Positions 24,017 through 32,768 of a stretch of 57,273 bases of DNA are shown piece by piece. The position numbers were made by a program, and so were the translations under genes. The notes beneath the pieces were generated by a model. It had not been told where the DNA came from. It did no database searches and saw nothing but the letters and a program-made list of their open reading frames with translations. The first letter of the stretch is position 1. Each line of letters opens with the position of its first letter. Source of the DNA: Oscillospiraceae bacterium. GTDB lineage: Bacteria > Bacillota > Clostridia > Oscillospirales > CAG-272. The stretch is from positions 1-57,273 of the forward strand of contig SVTP01000010.1 of assembly GCA_015063725.1 (NCBI GenBank). Reading direction: 5' to 3'.

Positions 24017-25257
24017 TGAGAGAGATCGATCTTGTCATCATTGGCGGCGGCCCTGCCGGCATGAGTGCAGCTCTGGCGGCTCACGAGGCAGGCATTCGCG
24101 ACCTTTTGATTTTGGAGCGCGACGAAAAGCTCGGCGGCATTTTGCAACAATGCATTCACAACGGCTTCGGCCTCCACCGCTTTGGTGAGGAGCTGACAGG
24201 CCCCGAATACGCTTGGCGTTATGAAAAAGAAGTACACGAAAAGAACATCCCCTTCCTGCTTGGCACCATGGTGCTTGACATCACTCCCGACCGCGTAGTC
24301 ACTGCTACCAACACCGAAAGCGGTGTATTCCAGCTCAAGGCAAAAGCCATCATTTTGGCAATGGGATGCCGTGAGCGCTCCCGCGGAGCGCTCAACATTG
24401 CAGGCACACGTCCTGCAGGCATTTACAGCGCGGGCACAGCGCAAAAGTACGTCAACCTCAAAGGATATCTCCCCGGCAAAGAAGTTGTCATTCTCGGCTC
24501 GGGCGACATTGGTTTGATCATGGCGCGCCGTATGACACTGGAGGGCGCAAAGGTGCACGCCGTTTGCGAGCTGATGCCCTATTCGGGCGGTCTTGCGCGC
24601 AACATTGAGCAATGTCTCAATGATTTCAACATTCCTCTGCGTCTGAGCCACACCGTAGTGGAGATCCACGGTCGCGAGCGCCTTGAGGGCGTTACCATTG
24701 CAAAGGTGGATGAGCGTCGCCGTCCCATTCCCGAGACGCGCGAGTATATCCCATGCGATACCCTGCTCCTCTCGGTTGGTCTCATTCCCGAAAACGAGCT
24801 TTCCAAAACCGCTGACGTCACCCTTGACCGCGTAACAAACGGTGCGGTGGTCGACCAGGACAGACAAACCGCTACCGAGGGTATTTTTGCCTGCGGCAAC
24901 GTGCTCCACGTGCATGACCTTGTCGACTTCGTCTCCGAGGAGGCAGAGGTTGCCGGCAAGAGCGCGGCGGCTTATATTCTCGGAAGAACTGAAAAGAAGC
25001 TTCACATTCCCCTCTCGACCGACGGGCGCGTGCGCTACACCGTTCCGCAGGTCATTACGGCTGAGAAGGACGTTACCGTCTACTTCCGCGTAGCCGACGT
25101 TTACAGAAACGTCACCCTCAAGGTCTTTGACGGTGAGCGCGTAGTCGCGCAAAAGAAAAAGAGCCGTATGGCTCCCGGTGAGATGGAAAGCATCACCCTC
25201 AAGTCCTCTGCTTTTGCAGATGCAAAGGACCTCAAATTTGTTTTGGAGGTGCGCTGA
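24016..25257 (+). CDS. NAD(P)/FAD-dependent oxidoreductase (GlpB-like subunit of the set)
   Basis: 413 residues. It is a pyridine-nucleotide-disulfide-type flavoprotein with an N-terminal FAD motif 'IIGGGPAGMSAALAA' (8-22) and an internal NAD(P) motif 'VVILGSGDIGLIMARRM' near 160. The C-terminal 'GIFACGNVLHVHDLVDFV' is typical of FAD/NAD reductases. There is no CxxC redox pair, so it is not a thioredoxin reductase. Start ATG overlaps the previous TAA (TAATG) with AGGAGG 9 bases upstream. The last 80 residues ('VTVYFRVADVYRNVTLKVF') form an added beta domain found in this gene set. It probably passes electrons between the glycerol-3-phosphate oxidase subunit and NAD. Confidence 0.85.
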   Translation: MREIDLVIIGGGPAGMSAALAAHEAGIRDLLILERDEKLGGILQQCIHNGFGLHRFGEELTGPEYAWRYEKEVHEKNIPFLLGTMVLDITPDRVVTATNTESGVFQLKAKAIILAMGCRERSRGALNIAGTRPAGIYSAGTAQKYVNLKGYLPGKEVVILGSGDIGLIMARRMTLEGAKVHAVCELMPYSGGLARNIEQCLNDFNIPLRLSHTVVEIHGRERLEGVTIAKVDERRRPIPETREYIPCDTLLLSVGLIPENELSKTADVTLDRVTNGAVVDQDRQTATEGIFACGNVLHVHDLVDFVSEEAEVAGKSAAAYILGRTEKKLHIPLSTDGRVRYTVPQVITAEKDVTVYFRVADVYRNVTLKVFDGERVVAQKKKSRMAPGEMESITLKSSAFADAKDLKFVLEVR

Positions 25258-25258
25258 T

Positions 25259-25609
25259 ATGAAAAGAAATCTGACTTGCATCGTTTGCCCTATTGGTTGT
25301 CAATTGAGCGTCACCCTTGAAGATGGCGTCGTTACCGAGGTCACGGGCAACACCTGCCCGCGCGGCAAGCAATATGCCATTGACGAGTGCACAAACCCCG
25401 TTCGTACCGTTACCAGCACCGTTCGCACGGTGGGGGGCGGCGTGATCCCTGTTAAGACCGATCGCCCGATCCCCAAGAAGCTGATGTTTGACTGCATGGA
25501 CGAGATCGATCGCGCTGTCGCAGCTCTGCCTGCACACATCGGTGACGTTGTCATCGAAAACCTTTTGGGCACGGGCGCAAATGTCATCATCACCGCCAAC
25601 ATGGAATAA
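25259..25609 (+). CDS. DUF1667 protein
   Basis: 116 residues. It opens 'LTCIVCPIGCQLSV', with Cys residues at 6, 9 and 13 that recall the Fe-S box of molybdopterin oxidoreductases, and has a fourth Cys in 'TGNTCPRGKQYA' near 37. A probable iron-sulfur or zinc site is therefore likely. DUF1667 proteins nearly always follow the two flavoproteins seen here, and are considered the third part of the glycerol-3-phosphate dehydrogenase-like complex. GGAGG about 10 bases upstream. A strong terminator follows, closing the forward run that began at 18190. Confidence 0.85.
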   Translation: MKRNLTCIVCPIGCQLSVTLEDGVVTEVTGNTCPRGKQYAIDECTNPVRTVTSTVRTVGGGVIPVKTDRPIPKKLMFDCMDEIDRAVAALPAHIGDVVIENLLGTGANVIITANME

Positions 25610-25616
25610 CAGACAA

Positions 25617-25656
25617 CAAAAAGGAAGCCGTTCCAAAGAACGGCTTCCTTTTTTAT
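25617..25656. terminator. Terminator between the DUF1667 gene and convergent trkH
   Basis: AAGGAAGCCGTTC stem (25621-25633) with its complement (25638-25650), then TTTTTT; A run on the other side. Confidence 0.9.
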
Positions 25657-25658
25657 GA

Positions 25659-27134
25659 TCAGTTCTTTTTCCAGCTACCCGGAGCAAAGAACAAAAGGAT
25701 CGGGAAAATTTCAAGTCTGCCTGCCAGCATATCAAAGGTGAGCACAAGCTTGGACAGAATATTGAAATTGCCAAAGTTCATCGTCGGTCCTACTGCCTCA
25801 AAGCCGGGACCGACATTGTTAAAGCATGCCAGAACTGCCGAAAAGTTTGTGCCGATACCCGAAAAATTCGGATCAGACGGAAATTGATCGAAGCAAAGAA
25901 CAGCAAAACTGAGGAACAGAATAAGCACGTATGCCGAAAGGTAACCGTTAACACCGGACATAACCTTTTCATCTACGGCACGGCCGTTTACACGTACGAC
26001 CTCAACGCGGTTGGGGTGAACCATTTGGCGAATATTACGACGCAAGCCCTTGAACAAAAGCAGAACGCGCGCACACTTCATGCCGCCGCAGGTACTTCCC
26101 GCACAGGCACCTGTAACCATTAAAACGGTCAAAATCCCCTTTGAAAAGGTGGGCCACATGTCAAAATCAACGGTGGAATATCCCGTGGTTGAAATAATGC
26201 TTGCCACTTGGAATGCCGCATGGCGAAGTCCCTCACCAATAGTATCGTACATTCCGGCAATGTTCCAAGTAATGAGGGCAATACTAATGGCAACAATGCA
26301 GAAATACAGTCGTAATTCTTCATCGCGGATAACCGAACGGAATTGACCAAGAAGGATAAGATAGTAACAGCTAAAGTTGACACCAAAGAGCAACATAAAC
26401 ACCGTGGTTACGTTTTGAATGTAAGGACTGAAGCTACCCAGGCTATCGCCCCTGACACCAAAGCCACCCGTGCCTGCAGTGCCGAACATTGTGCACAATG
26501 CCTCAAACCAGTTCATGTCGCCAAACATCAAAAAAGCAAAGTTAAGCAGGCTGAGTGCAATATACGTTCCGTAAAGCCAAAGAGCCGTTTGACGGAGCTT
26601 AGGAACAAGCTTGCCAACCTCAGGCCCCGGGCTCTCTGCGCGGAACAGGTGCATGGTAAAGCCATCACTCTTCTTTCCCCCGGGCACAATCGCCAAAAGG
26701 AATACGAGTACACCCATACCACCTACCCAGTGGCTGAAGCTACGCCAATAGAGCATACCTCGCGAAAGTGCTTCTATATCAGCAAGAATAGATGCGCCCG
26801 TTGTGGTAAAGCCCGAAACGATCTCAAAAAGTGCATCCACAAAATGCGGAATTTCCCCCGAGATAACAAAGGGCAACGAGCCCACGAGACTCATCAAAAT
26901 CCAGCTTGCCGCGGTGCAAACAAAGCCTTCCTTTGCGGTCAGGCGGTTGGCGCAGTTGCGCGACAAAAGCTTGAGTATGACGTACAGAACTGCCGCAATA
27001 CCAATGGTGATGGCGAATGCTATGGCGGCTCTCCCTTGTCCGTCATAAAGACTGATTGCAAGCGCCGGCAGCATAAACACCGCCTCTGCCATGCAGATCA
27101 GGGAGAGAAAGCGAGACATCATTTTATAGTTCAT
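25659..27134 (-). CDS. trkH: Trk/Ktr potassium transporter, channel subunit
   Basis: 491 residues. It is a polytopic membrane protein with four repeated membrane-pore-membrane units. The selectivity-filter segments are visible as 'SGFTTTGAS' (near 109), 'FGTAGTGGFGVR' (near 220), 'IISTTGYSTVDF' (near 316) and 'NNVGPGFEAVGP' near 440, the usual TrkH filter series. It conducts K+ inward, gated by the cytoplasmic ring of TrkA, encoded 12 bases upstream in the same operon. AAGGGG precedes the start. Confidence 0.95.
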   Translation of the reverse strand: MNYKMMSRFLSLICMAEAVFMLPALAISLYDGQGRAAIAFAITIGIAAVLYVILKLLSRNCANRLTAKEGFVCTAASWILMSLVGSLPFVISGEIPHFVDALFEIVSGFTTTGASILADIEALSRGMLYWRSFSHWVGGMGVLVFLLAIVPGGKKSDGFTMHLFRAESPGPEVGKLVPKLRQTALWLYGTYIALSLLNFAFLMFGDMNWFEALCTMFGTAGTGGFGVRGDSLGSFSPYIQNVTTVFMLLFGVNFSCYYLILLGQFRSVIRDEELRLYFCIVAISIALITWNIAGMYDTIGEGLRHAAFQVASIISTTGYSTVDFDMWPTFSKGILTVLMVTGACAGSTCGGMKCARVLLLFKGLRRNIRQMVHPNRVEVVRVNGRAVDEKVMSGVNGYLSAYVLILFLSFAVLCFDQFPSDPNFSGIGTNFSAVLACFNNVGPGFEAVGPTMNFGNFNILSKLVLTFDMLAGRLEIFPILLFFAPGSWKKN

Positions 27135-27146
27135 AACGGCATCCCC

Positions 27147-28508
27147 TTACTCAAAAATGTCATTGAGCTCAAGCACAGTGCTCTCGCCGTTTACCACAAC
27201 CACTACGTTGTCTCCCTCTTGGAAGTAATCGTCACCGCCGGGAATGATGATCTCATTACCGCGTGCAATGCAAGCAATACGGACGTTCTTTTTGATCTTG
27301 ATCTTTTTCAAAGGATCGTTGCAATGGAAGGTGTCGGGATCTACCAAAAACTCGATTGCCTCGGCTTGTCCGTCTGCAATGTGGTGAATGGCAGCGGCGG
27401 CACCGTCGCGGTTCTTCATTGCGCGCACGTAGCGCACAATGGTGTTGCAGCACAGCTTGCCCGGGGAAACAACACTACCGATAGAAAGCTGGTCGATAAA
27501 CGCCGAGTTATCCAGTCTTCCAAGACGGGTAATGACCTGCGGCACGCCCAAGCTCTCGGCATAAAGAGAAACGATGACGTTTTGCTCGTCGGTGTCGGTC
27601 AGGGAAAGAAGCGCATCGGCTTGTGCCAAGCCCTCTTTTTCAAGGAAGGTCAAGCTTCCGTCATCCCCATGTACGATTGCCGCACGGGGTAAAAGCTCGC
27701 TGAGCTCCAGACAACGCTCGGCATCGCTCTCAAAGATAGTAATATCAATGGAGCGGCTGTTTTTGAGCTTTTTGGCAAGATAGTAGGACATTGCCCCACC
27801 GCCAACAACCATTACGCGGCGTGCCTTGTGCTTGACGATGTCAAGGCTCTTGAGCATGATGGCAAGGTCATCGGGAGCGGCGGTAACAAAGATGCGGTCG
27901 CCCTCGCGCAAAACGAATTGACCGTCGGGAATGATGGCTTCCCCATCGCGCAAAACAACGCAAACAAGCACTCTTGTGCGTACGATGCTATCCAGGTGAG
28001 AGAGTGCCACGTTGCACATGCGGCTCCCCTCTTCTACGCGCAGCTCTGCCAGCTCGGCACGTCCGCCCATAAAGGACTCACGTGTCAAAAAGCCGGGATA
28101 TTTGATCAGTCTTTCCAGCTCGGTTGCGGCATCCTGCTCGGGGTTAAAGGTCAAGGAAATGCCAAACGCATCACGCATAGCGTATGCTTGCTCGAGATAT
28201 TCGGGATCGCGGATGCGTGCAATGGTATGGATGCGCGGATTGAGACTGCGCGCCGTCATGCAGCAAAGCAGGTTGAGCTCGTCACTGCCCGTGCAGGCAA
28301 TGAGGAGCTTGCTCTTTTTGACGCCTGCACGTTGGAGAGCATCCATAGATGCGCAGTTGCCCTGGATCGCCATAACGTCATATCGGTTGATACCGCTCTC
28401 AAGCACTTGCGGATTGGAGTCCATCAATGTCAGGTCATAGCCTGCCGCACTCAATTCACGTGCCAGAGTTTCTCCAATGTCACCGCAACCGCATATCAAA
28501 ATCTTCAT
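27147..28508 (-). CDS. trkA: Trk potassium uptake regulatory subunit
   Basis: 453 residues, two tandem RCK (KTN plus TrkA_C) units. The first nucleotide-binding motif is 'ILICGCGDIGETLARELS' at the N-terminus, and the second is 'VMVVGGGAMSYYLAKKL' near 230, each followed by an acidic residue at the end of the second strand for NAD(H) or ATP binding. It binds the cytoplasmic face of TrkH and gates K+ uptake. Start at 28508 rather than two codons earlier: AAGGAG is 9 bases from this ATG but only 3 from the upstream one. trkA precedes trkH and trxB lies upstream in the same direction. Confidence 0.94.
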   Translation of the reverse strand: MKILICGCGDIGETLARELSAAGYDLTLMDSNPQVLESGINRYDVMAIQGNCASMDALQRAGVKKSKLLIACTGSDELNLLCCMTARSLNPRIHTIARIRDPEYLEQAYAMRDAFGISLTFNPEQDAATELERLIKYPGFLTRESFMGGRAELAELRVEEGSRMCNVALSHLDSIVRTRVLVCVVLRDGEAIIPDGQFVLREGDRIFVTAAPDDLAIMLKSLDIVKHKARRVMVVGGGAMSYYLAKKLKNSRSIDITIFESDAERCLELSELLPRAAIVHGDDGSLTFLEKEGLAQADALLSLTDTDEQNVIVSLYAESLGVPQVITRLGRLDNSAFIDQLSIGSVVSPGKLCCNTIVRYVRAMKNRDGAAAAIHHIADGQAEAIEFLVDPDTFHCNDPLKKIKIKKNVRIACIARGNEIIIPGGDDYFQEGDNVVVVVNGESTVLELNDIFE

Positions 28509-28559
28509 TGTCATAGTCTCCTTTCTAAAGGAATACTTCTGTGGAAAATACGTTCTTCT

Positions 28560-29465
28560 TTAGCGCAGATACTCCACCGCCGAAAGCGCGGCAACCGTTC
28601 CGTCGGATACCGCCGTGGTCAACTGACGCACGGTCTTGCGGCAGGCATCTCCTGCGGCAAAAATGCCGGGGCAAGAGGTTCTGCATTCGTTGTCTGTGAT
28701 AAAGTAGCCATCCTCATCAAGCGCAACAAGACCTGAGAACGCCGCGTTTTGCGGAAGCTGCCCGATCGCCTCAAAGAGTGCCGCTACAGGCAAATATTGC
28801 ACCGCGCCCGTTGTAACGTTGCGCAGTGTGAGTGATTGCAAGGCTTCCTCGCCCTCGAGCTCTTCGATCACAGTTTCACCGATAAACTCGATGTTCTCTT
28901 TTGCGCGCATCTGTTCTGCCAAATTCTTTTCAGCGCGCAATTCATTTCTGCGATGAATGAGATAAACACGCGAGCAATACTCAGCAAGTACCAAGGCATC
29001 CTGCACGGCGGTGTTGCCGCCGCCAACCACTGCGACCTCGCGACGGCGGAAGAACATACCGTCACAGGTTGCGCAAAAGGAAACGCCGCGCCCGATAAGC
29101 GCATCCTCACCTGCAAGCCCCAGCTTGCGGTGCTTGAGTCCCGTCGCGAGAATAACAGCTTTTGCTTCATACCCTTCCCCACTTGTCAAAAGCGAAAATC
29201 CCTCGTCGGTCTTTTCCACCTTGGTAACTGTGGCATAGACGGTCGACACCCCCAGTGCCGTGATCTGTTTGGTCAGCCCGTCGGCAAAGGTGTAACCATC
29301 CACATCGGGGAGAGCGGGATAATTTTCAATTTTTCTCGTTGGCAAAATCTGTCCGCCAAGCATTTCCCCCTCAAAAAGGACAACGCTTTTGCCTGCACGC
29401 GCTGCATAAAGTGCAGCCGTCATGCCGGCAGGACCGCCGCCAACAATGGCAATATCGTATTTCAT
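28560..29465 (-). CDS. trxB: Thioredoxin reductase
   Basis: 301 residues, the normal length. FAD motif 'AIVGGGPAGMTAALYAARAG' at 6-25, redox-active pair C131-A-T-C134, NADP motif 'VAVVGGGNTAVQDAL' at about 144-158 and C-terminal 'GIFAAGDACRK'. It reduces thioredoxin with NADPH (or ferredoxin in some Clostridia). Start at the ATG of 'MKYDIAIVGG' with GGAGG 6 bases upstream; the longer frame starts in a hairpin. The upstream space has unusual RNA structure (see 29481-29616). No thioredoxin gene is adjacent. Confidence 0.94.
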   Translation of the reverse strand: MKYDIAIVGGGPAGMTAALYAARAGKSVVLFEGEMLGGQILPTRKIENYPALPDVDGYTFADGLTKQITALGVSTVYATVTKVEKTDEGFSLLTSGEGYEAKAVILATGLKHRKLGLAGEDALIGRGVSFCATCDGMFFRRREVAVVGGGNTAVQDALVLAEYCSRVYLIHRRNELRAEKNLAEQMRAKENIEFIGETVIEELEGEEALQSLTLRNVTTGAVQYLPVAALFEAIGQLPQNAAFSGLVALDEDGYFITDNECRTSCPGIFAAGDACRKTVRQLTTAVSDGTVAALSAVEYLR

Positions 29466-29510
29466 AATAATCCTCCATTCTGCCGCTGTGCGGCAGCACA
29501 AAATGGTGAT

Positions 29511-29567
29511 GAAATTCCCGTGTCGCCTGAGACAAAAATGGGTTGATCCCCATTTTTAGGGAATTTC
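29511..29567 (-). terminator. Nested hairpin between rqcH and trxB
   Basis: An outer stem GAAATTCCC/GGGAATTTC (29511-29519 with 29559-29567) encloses an inner stem AAAAATGGG/CCCATTTTT (29534-29542 with 29549-29557). The inner stem could terminate rqcH (minus strand T run). The outer stem would make a larger structured leader for trxB. Confidence 0.55.
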
Positions 29568-29633
29568 ACGCGTGAAAGAGGTGCATTGGAGATTTTTGCT
29601 TGCGTAACTTTCACGCTAACCTCGTGAGTGTGC

Positions 29634-31400
29634 TTATTTGACACGCATCGCCTTGATGCGCTCGGCATTGGGCGTGACCACGCAGGACCAGTTGGTATGA
29701 TAGATGACCAAGCCCGGTTTGCCGCCTGCAGGCTTTTTGACGTTGCGAACAAGGGTGTAATCGACCTCAACGTTCTCACCCTCTGCTCCCTTGGAGTAGA
29801 AAGCGGCGATCTCGGCAGCCTCGGTAAAGTTCTCGGCTGGGGGATCGTCCCCATTCGTCAGCATGACGGTGTGAGAGCCTGGCATGCCCTTAACGTGAAA
29901 CCAAAAGTCATTTTTGCCTGCGACCTTATGGGTGATATATTCGTTTTGCAGATTGTTCTTACCGCAAAGCACGCGATAGCCGCCTGACGTGCGGAACTCG
30001 GCAACCGTGGGCGTGGGCATCTTTTTGGCAAGCGCGTAATTCTTCATGCGCGACGCATAGCCCGAGCGGTAGAGCTCCTCGCGGATCTCTGTCAGATCTG
30101 CCGCCGTTTCGGCGTGGGTGAGTGCATCAAAAACCGTGTCGATGTAACGAAGCTCTGCTTCGCCAATGGCGATCTGCTTGGTCAGCTCGATGCGAGCGGT
30201 TTTGGATTTGTTATACTTTTTGTAATAGAGTTGCGCATTTGCCGAGGGAGAAAGACGGTTATTCAGTGCCACTGTGCAAGTACCAAAGGTGCCGTCCTCG
30301 CGGTAGTCCTCATAGTCGGTGAGGGTTGCCTCCTTCATGCCGCGTGAAAGCTGATACAGGTTTGCCGTAATGAGGTCGGCATACTTTTTGTATTCCTCTC
30401 CCCTCTCGCAGTCGGCAAGCTCTCCGCGCTGCAGCTCCATCTTTTTGCGCAAACGCGCATCGGCGTTGGTCAGAATACGCAGAATATCAGCCGCGCGTTG
30501 ACGGATGTGATTTTCTCTGTCGCGCGTGTGGAAGAAGTCGTCCAGCATTTGCCCCGCACTCTCATAAGGACGGAGTTCAAAATCACTGCCGTAATGGCGA
30601 AGCTCGCAAAACGCATATTCAACGGGCTTACTGCCGGACAGAACCATTGTGGGGGTGTAGCTCGACGAGCGGATCATTTCAACAATCGCGCCAAAGTTCT
30701 CCCAGAGCTTATCCACGCGGCAAAAGCTGACGGGGGTGTCGGTCTCGCCCGAGGCGCGCCAAACGATCTCGCGTGCAACTGCTGCGGAGATGCCGAGAAA
30801 GGTGGTACTGATCCACTTATCGGCAGGACGCTCGGGGGCGGCTTCTTTCCAAAGTGCCCAAAAGCGCTCGCTTGTGATGGTGAGCGGATCGGTCTTTTCC
30901 TGCGGTGGGGGAAGCTCATAGGTCATTCCCGGCAAAACCTGACGGAGTGCCGATGTGGAGAAATCGACGGGGTGCAGTACCGCCATGACGCGACGCTCGT
31001 CGCCGAGAAGCATCAGGTTGCTGTGCTTGCCCATAATTTCGCAAACGAGATAACGGCGGCAATCAAAGCCCATTTCGTCGCGTGTTTCAAACTCCAGCGT
31101 GACCACGCGATCAAAGCCCTCTTGTCGAACGTCCGCAAGCTTTGCTCCCTGCAAATGCTTGCGCAAAAGCATGCAAAGCATGGGGGGAGACTGGGGATTT
31201 TCTTTTTGCTCGTTGGTAAAACCGAAACGGGGGTTGGACGAGCCTGCATTGATCAGAAGGCGCTTTCCGCCCTCAAGGCTGCGCATCTGCAAAACGATCT
31301 CGTCGCGCTCCGGCTGAAAGACCTTTTCAATGCGCGCGCCGAGTGCTACTGCCTTCACTTCGGCGATCATGCACGCAAGCATTCCTGCATCAAATGCCAT
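29634..31400 (-). CDS. rqcH: Ribosome-associated quality control factor RqcH (NFACT protein)
   Basis: 588 residues. The N-terminal NFACT-N domain opens 'AFDAGMLACMIAEVKA' and has 'SSNPRFGFTNEQKENPQSPPMLCMLLRKHL', quoted in part: 'PPMLCMLLRKHLQGAKL'. A helical coiled-coil middle (about 280-440) is followed by the NFACT-R domain with 'DFWFHVKGMPGSHTVM' near 505. RqcH binds stalled 50S subunits and adds alanine tails that mark the nascent chain for degradation. Older names are fibronectin-binding protein or FbpA. Start at 31400 with GGGGGAG about 5 bases upstream. Its promoter lies back-to-back with that of coaW. Confidence 0.94.
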   Translation of the reverse strand: MAFDAGMLACMIAEVKAVALGARIEKVFQPERDEIVLQMRSLEGGKRLLINAGSSNPRFGFTNEQKENPQSPPMLCMLLRKHLQGAKLADVRQEGFDRVVTLEFETRDEMGFDCRRYLVCEIMGKHSNLMLLGDERRVMAVLHPVDFSTSALRQVLPGMTYELPPPQEKTDPLTITSERFWALWKEAAPERPADKWISTTFLGISAAVAREIVWRASGETDTPVSFCRVDKLWENFGAIVEMIRSSSYTPTMVLSGSKPVEYAFCELRHYGSDFELRPYESAGQMLDDFFHTRDRENHIRQRAADILRILTNADARLRKKMELQRGELADCERGEEYKKYADLITANLYQLSRGMKEATLTDYEDYREDGTFGTCTVALNNRLSPSANAQLYYKKYNKSKTARIELTKQIAIGEAELRYIDTVFDALTHAETAADLTEIREELYRSGYASRMKNYALAKKMPTPTVAEFRTSGGYRVLCGKNNLQNEYITHKVAGKNDFWFHVKGMPGSHTVMLTNGDDPPAENFTEAAEIAAFYSKGAEGENVEVDYTLVRNVKKPAGGKPGLVIYHTNWSCVVTPNAERIKAMRVK

Positions 31401-31434
31401 TTTTTCTCCCCCTTTCAAAAAATCTTTCTAAAAT

Positions 31435-31477
31435 ATTATAACATATCCTTGCAATTTTTACAAGTAGATGTTATAAT
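31435..31477. promoter_or_regulatory. Overlapping divergent promoters of rqcH (-) and coaW (+)
   Basis: Plus strand: TTGCAA (31449-31454), 17 bp, TATAAT (31472-31477). Minus strand: TTGTAA (complement of 31458-31463), 17 bp, TATAAT (complement of 31435-31440). The two -35 boxes are only 3 bp apart, so both promoters cannot be occupied by polymerase at once. Confidence 0.82.
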
Positions 31478-31514
31478 AAATCCAGAAAAGTTTGGAAAGG
31501 ACTGTTTGAAAACT

Positions 31515-32363
31515 ATGAACAGAACCGTAATTGGCATTGACGTAGGCGGAACCACCACCAAAATTGTGGGCTTTCGCCAGAAGAAAAACGGAAAACAGGA
31601 GCTGATCGCTCCGCAGTTCGTGCGTGCGACCGATCCCTTGACCTCGATCTACGGCGCGTTTGGCAAATTCACCGCCGAAAACGGGCTTACCCTCTCGGAT
31701 ATTGACCGCATCATGATGACGGGTGCCGGCTCGGTTTACGTAAAGGATTCGATCTACAATCTGCCCTGCACTCCCGTTCCCGAGTTCACCAGCAGCGGTG
31801 TGGGCGGTCTTTACCTCTCAGGGCTTGAGGAAGCCATCGTTGTCAGCATGGGCACGGGTACTGCCATCAACCACGCCAAGCGCACAGGTGACGGACACGA
31901 GATCAAGTATCTTGGCGGCACGGGTGTTGGCGGCGGAACGCTGATCGGGCTTTCCCGCAAGCTCATTGGTGTGGACACCATCGAGCACATTGAAAAGCTC
32001 GCCACCGAGGGCAACCTCGACAACGTGGACCTGCGCATCAAGGACATTGCACAAAACCGCTCCTATCACGGCATTAACGAGAACCTCACCGCCGCTAACT
32101 TTGGTAAGGTCTCGGATATCGCGACCAACGCCGACCTCGCCCTCGGCATCTCTAACCTCGTTGCCGAAACGGTTGCAATGCTTTCCATTTTTGCCGCACG
32201 TAGCTACAATCTCCGTGACATCGTCCTCATTGGCAACCTGACGACTATTGAGCCCATTCGTAACGTTTTCGAGTCTCTTGGCGATAGCTTCGGCGTCCGC
32301 TTCGTTATCCCCGAAAACGCACAGTTCGGCACCGTAATCGGCGCGGCTTTGCATAAAGATTGA
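31515..32363 (+). CDS. coaW: Type II pantothenate kinase
   Basis: 282 residues. It phosphorylates pantothenate, the first step of coenzyme A synthesis. The actin-like ATPase fold is marked by phosphate-1 'VIGIDVGGTTTK' (5-16), 'MMTGAGSVYV' and phosphate-2 'VVSMGTGTAIN' near 111, and 'GGTGVGGGTLIGLS', as in the staphylococcal/eukaryotic-type PanK. The C-terminal half has 'IVLIGNLTT'. ATG 31515 is 13 bases from AAAGGA; an in-frame TTG at 31506 is closer (4 bases) and might be the true start, adding three residues. The protein ends exactly where repeat copy D begins. Confidence 0.9.
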   Translation: MNRTVIGIDVGGTTTKIVGFRQKKNGKQELIAPQFVRATDPLTSIYGAFGKFTAENGLTLSDIDRIMMTGAGSVYVKDSIYNLPCTPVPEFTSSGVGGLYLSGLEEAIVVSMGTGTAINHAKRTGDGHEIKYLGGTGVGGGTLIGLSRKLIGVDTIEHIEKLATEGNLDNVDLRIKDIAQNRSYHGINENLTAANFGKVSDIATNADLALGISNLVAETVAMLSIFAARSYNLRDIVLIGNLTTIEPIRNVFESLGDSFGVRFVIPENAQFGTVIGAALHKD

Positions 32364-32656
32364 TTTTTGAATGATTGCGGGGGAACCTTTTTCAGCGAAA
32401 AAGAGTTCCCCCGCACCCCTTCCAAAAAGCACTCTCACAAAGGATCAAAAAATAAATTTATTAGTTCACTAACAGACAGTCGGCGCGAGCGCACCGCTCG
32501 CTTTGGCTGCCGCGAGCGGCTGGGTAGCGAAGCGGCGCGAGCATAATGAATGACAGTCCGGTGGACTGTCAGAACGTTAAGTTGCCGCAGGCAACTTTTG
32601 TGACACGAGCCGCAGCGAGACCCTCCAAGCCCCCATCCGCTAAGAGAGTTGTTTTG
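32361..32656 (+). repeat. Dispersed 3'-end repeat, copy D
   Basis: Similarity with copy E begins at the coaW stop codon (GATTGATTTTT then AATGATTGCGGGGG). It continues through the hairpin TGCGGGGGAAC...GTTCCCCCGCA (32376-32415), 'ACAGTCGGCGCGAG' and the end box GCTAAGAGAGTTGTTTTG (32639-32656). A 100-base insert (about 32523-32620) carries two extra perfect hairpins, GACAGTCC/GGACTGTC and AAGTTGCC/GGCAACTT. The 405-base gap before the next gene holds no coding frame. Confidence 0.82.
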
Positions 32657-32768
32657 TCTTTTCTATTGAGATTATGAAAATATTTTGTAAGTTCCTGTAA
32701 TATCTTCGCTTTTTTCTCGTTTATTATAGTGAGAAGGCTTTTGAAAAGCTCTTTGAAAGGAGATTTTT

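Noticed and set aside
23944-25281. A 445-codon minus-strand open frame
   Set aside because: It covers two well-supported flavoprotein genes on the other strand and shows no family signature.
26343-27692. A 449-codon plus-strand open frame
   Set aside because: It is antisense to trkH and trkA, both of which are unambiguous.
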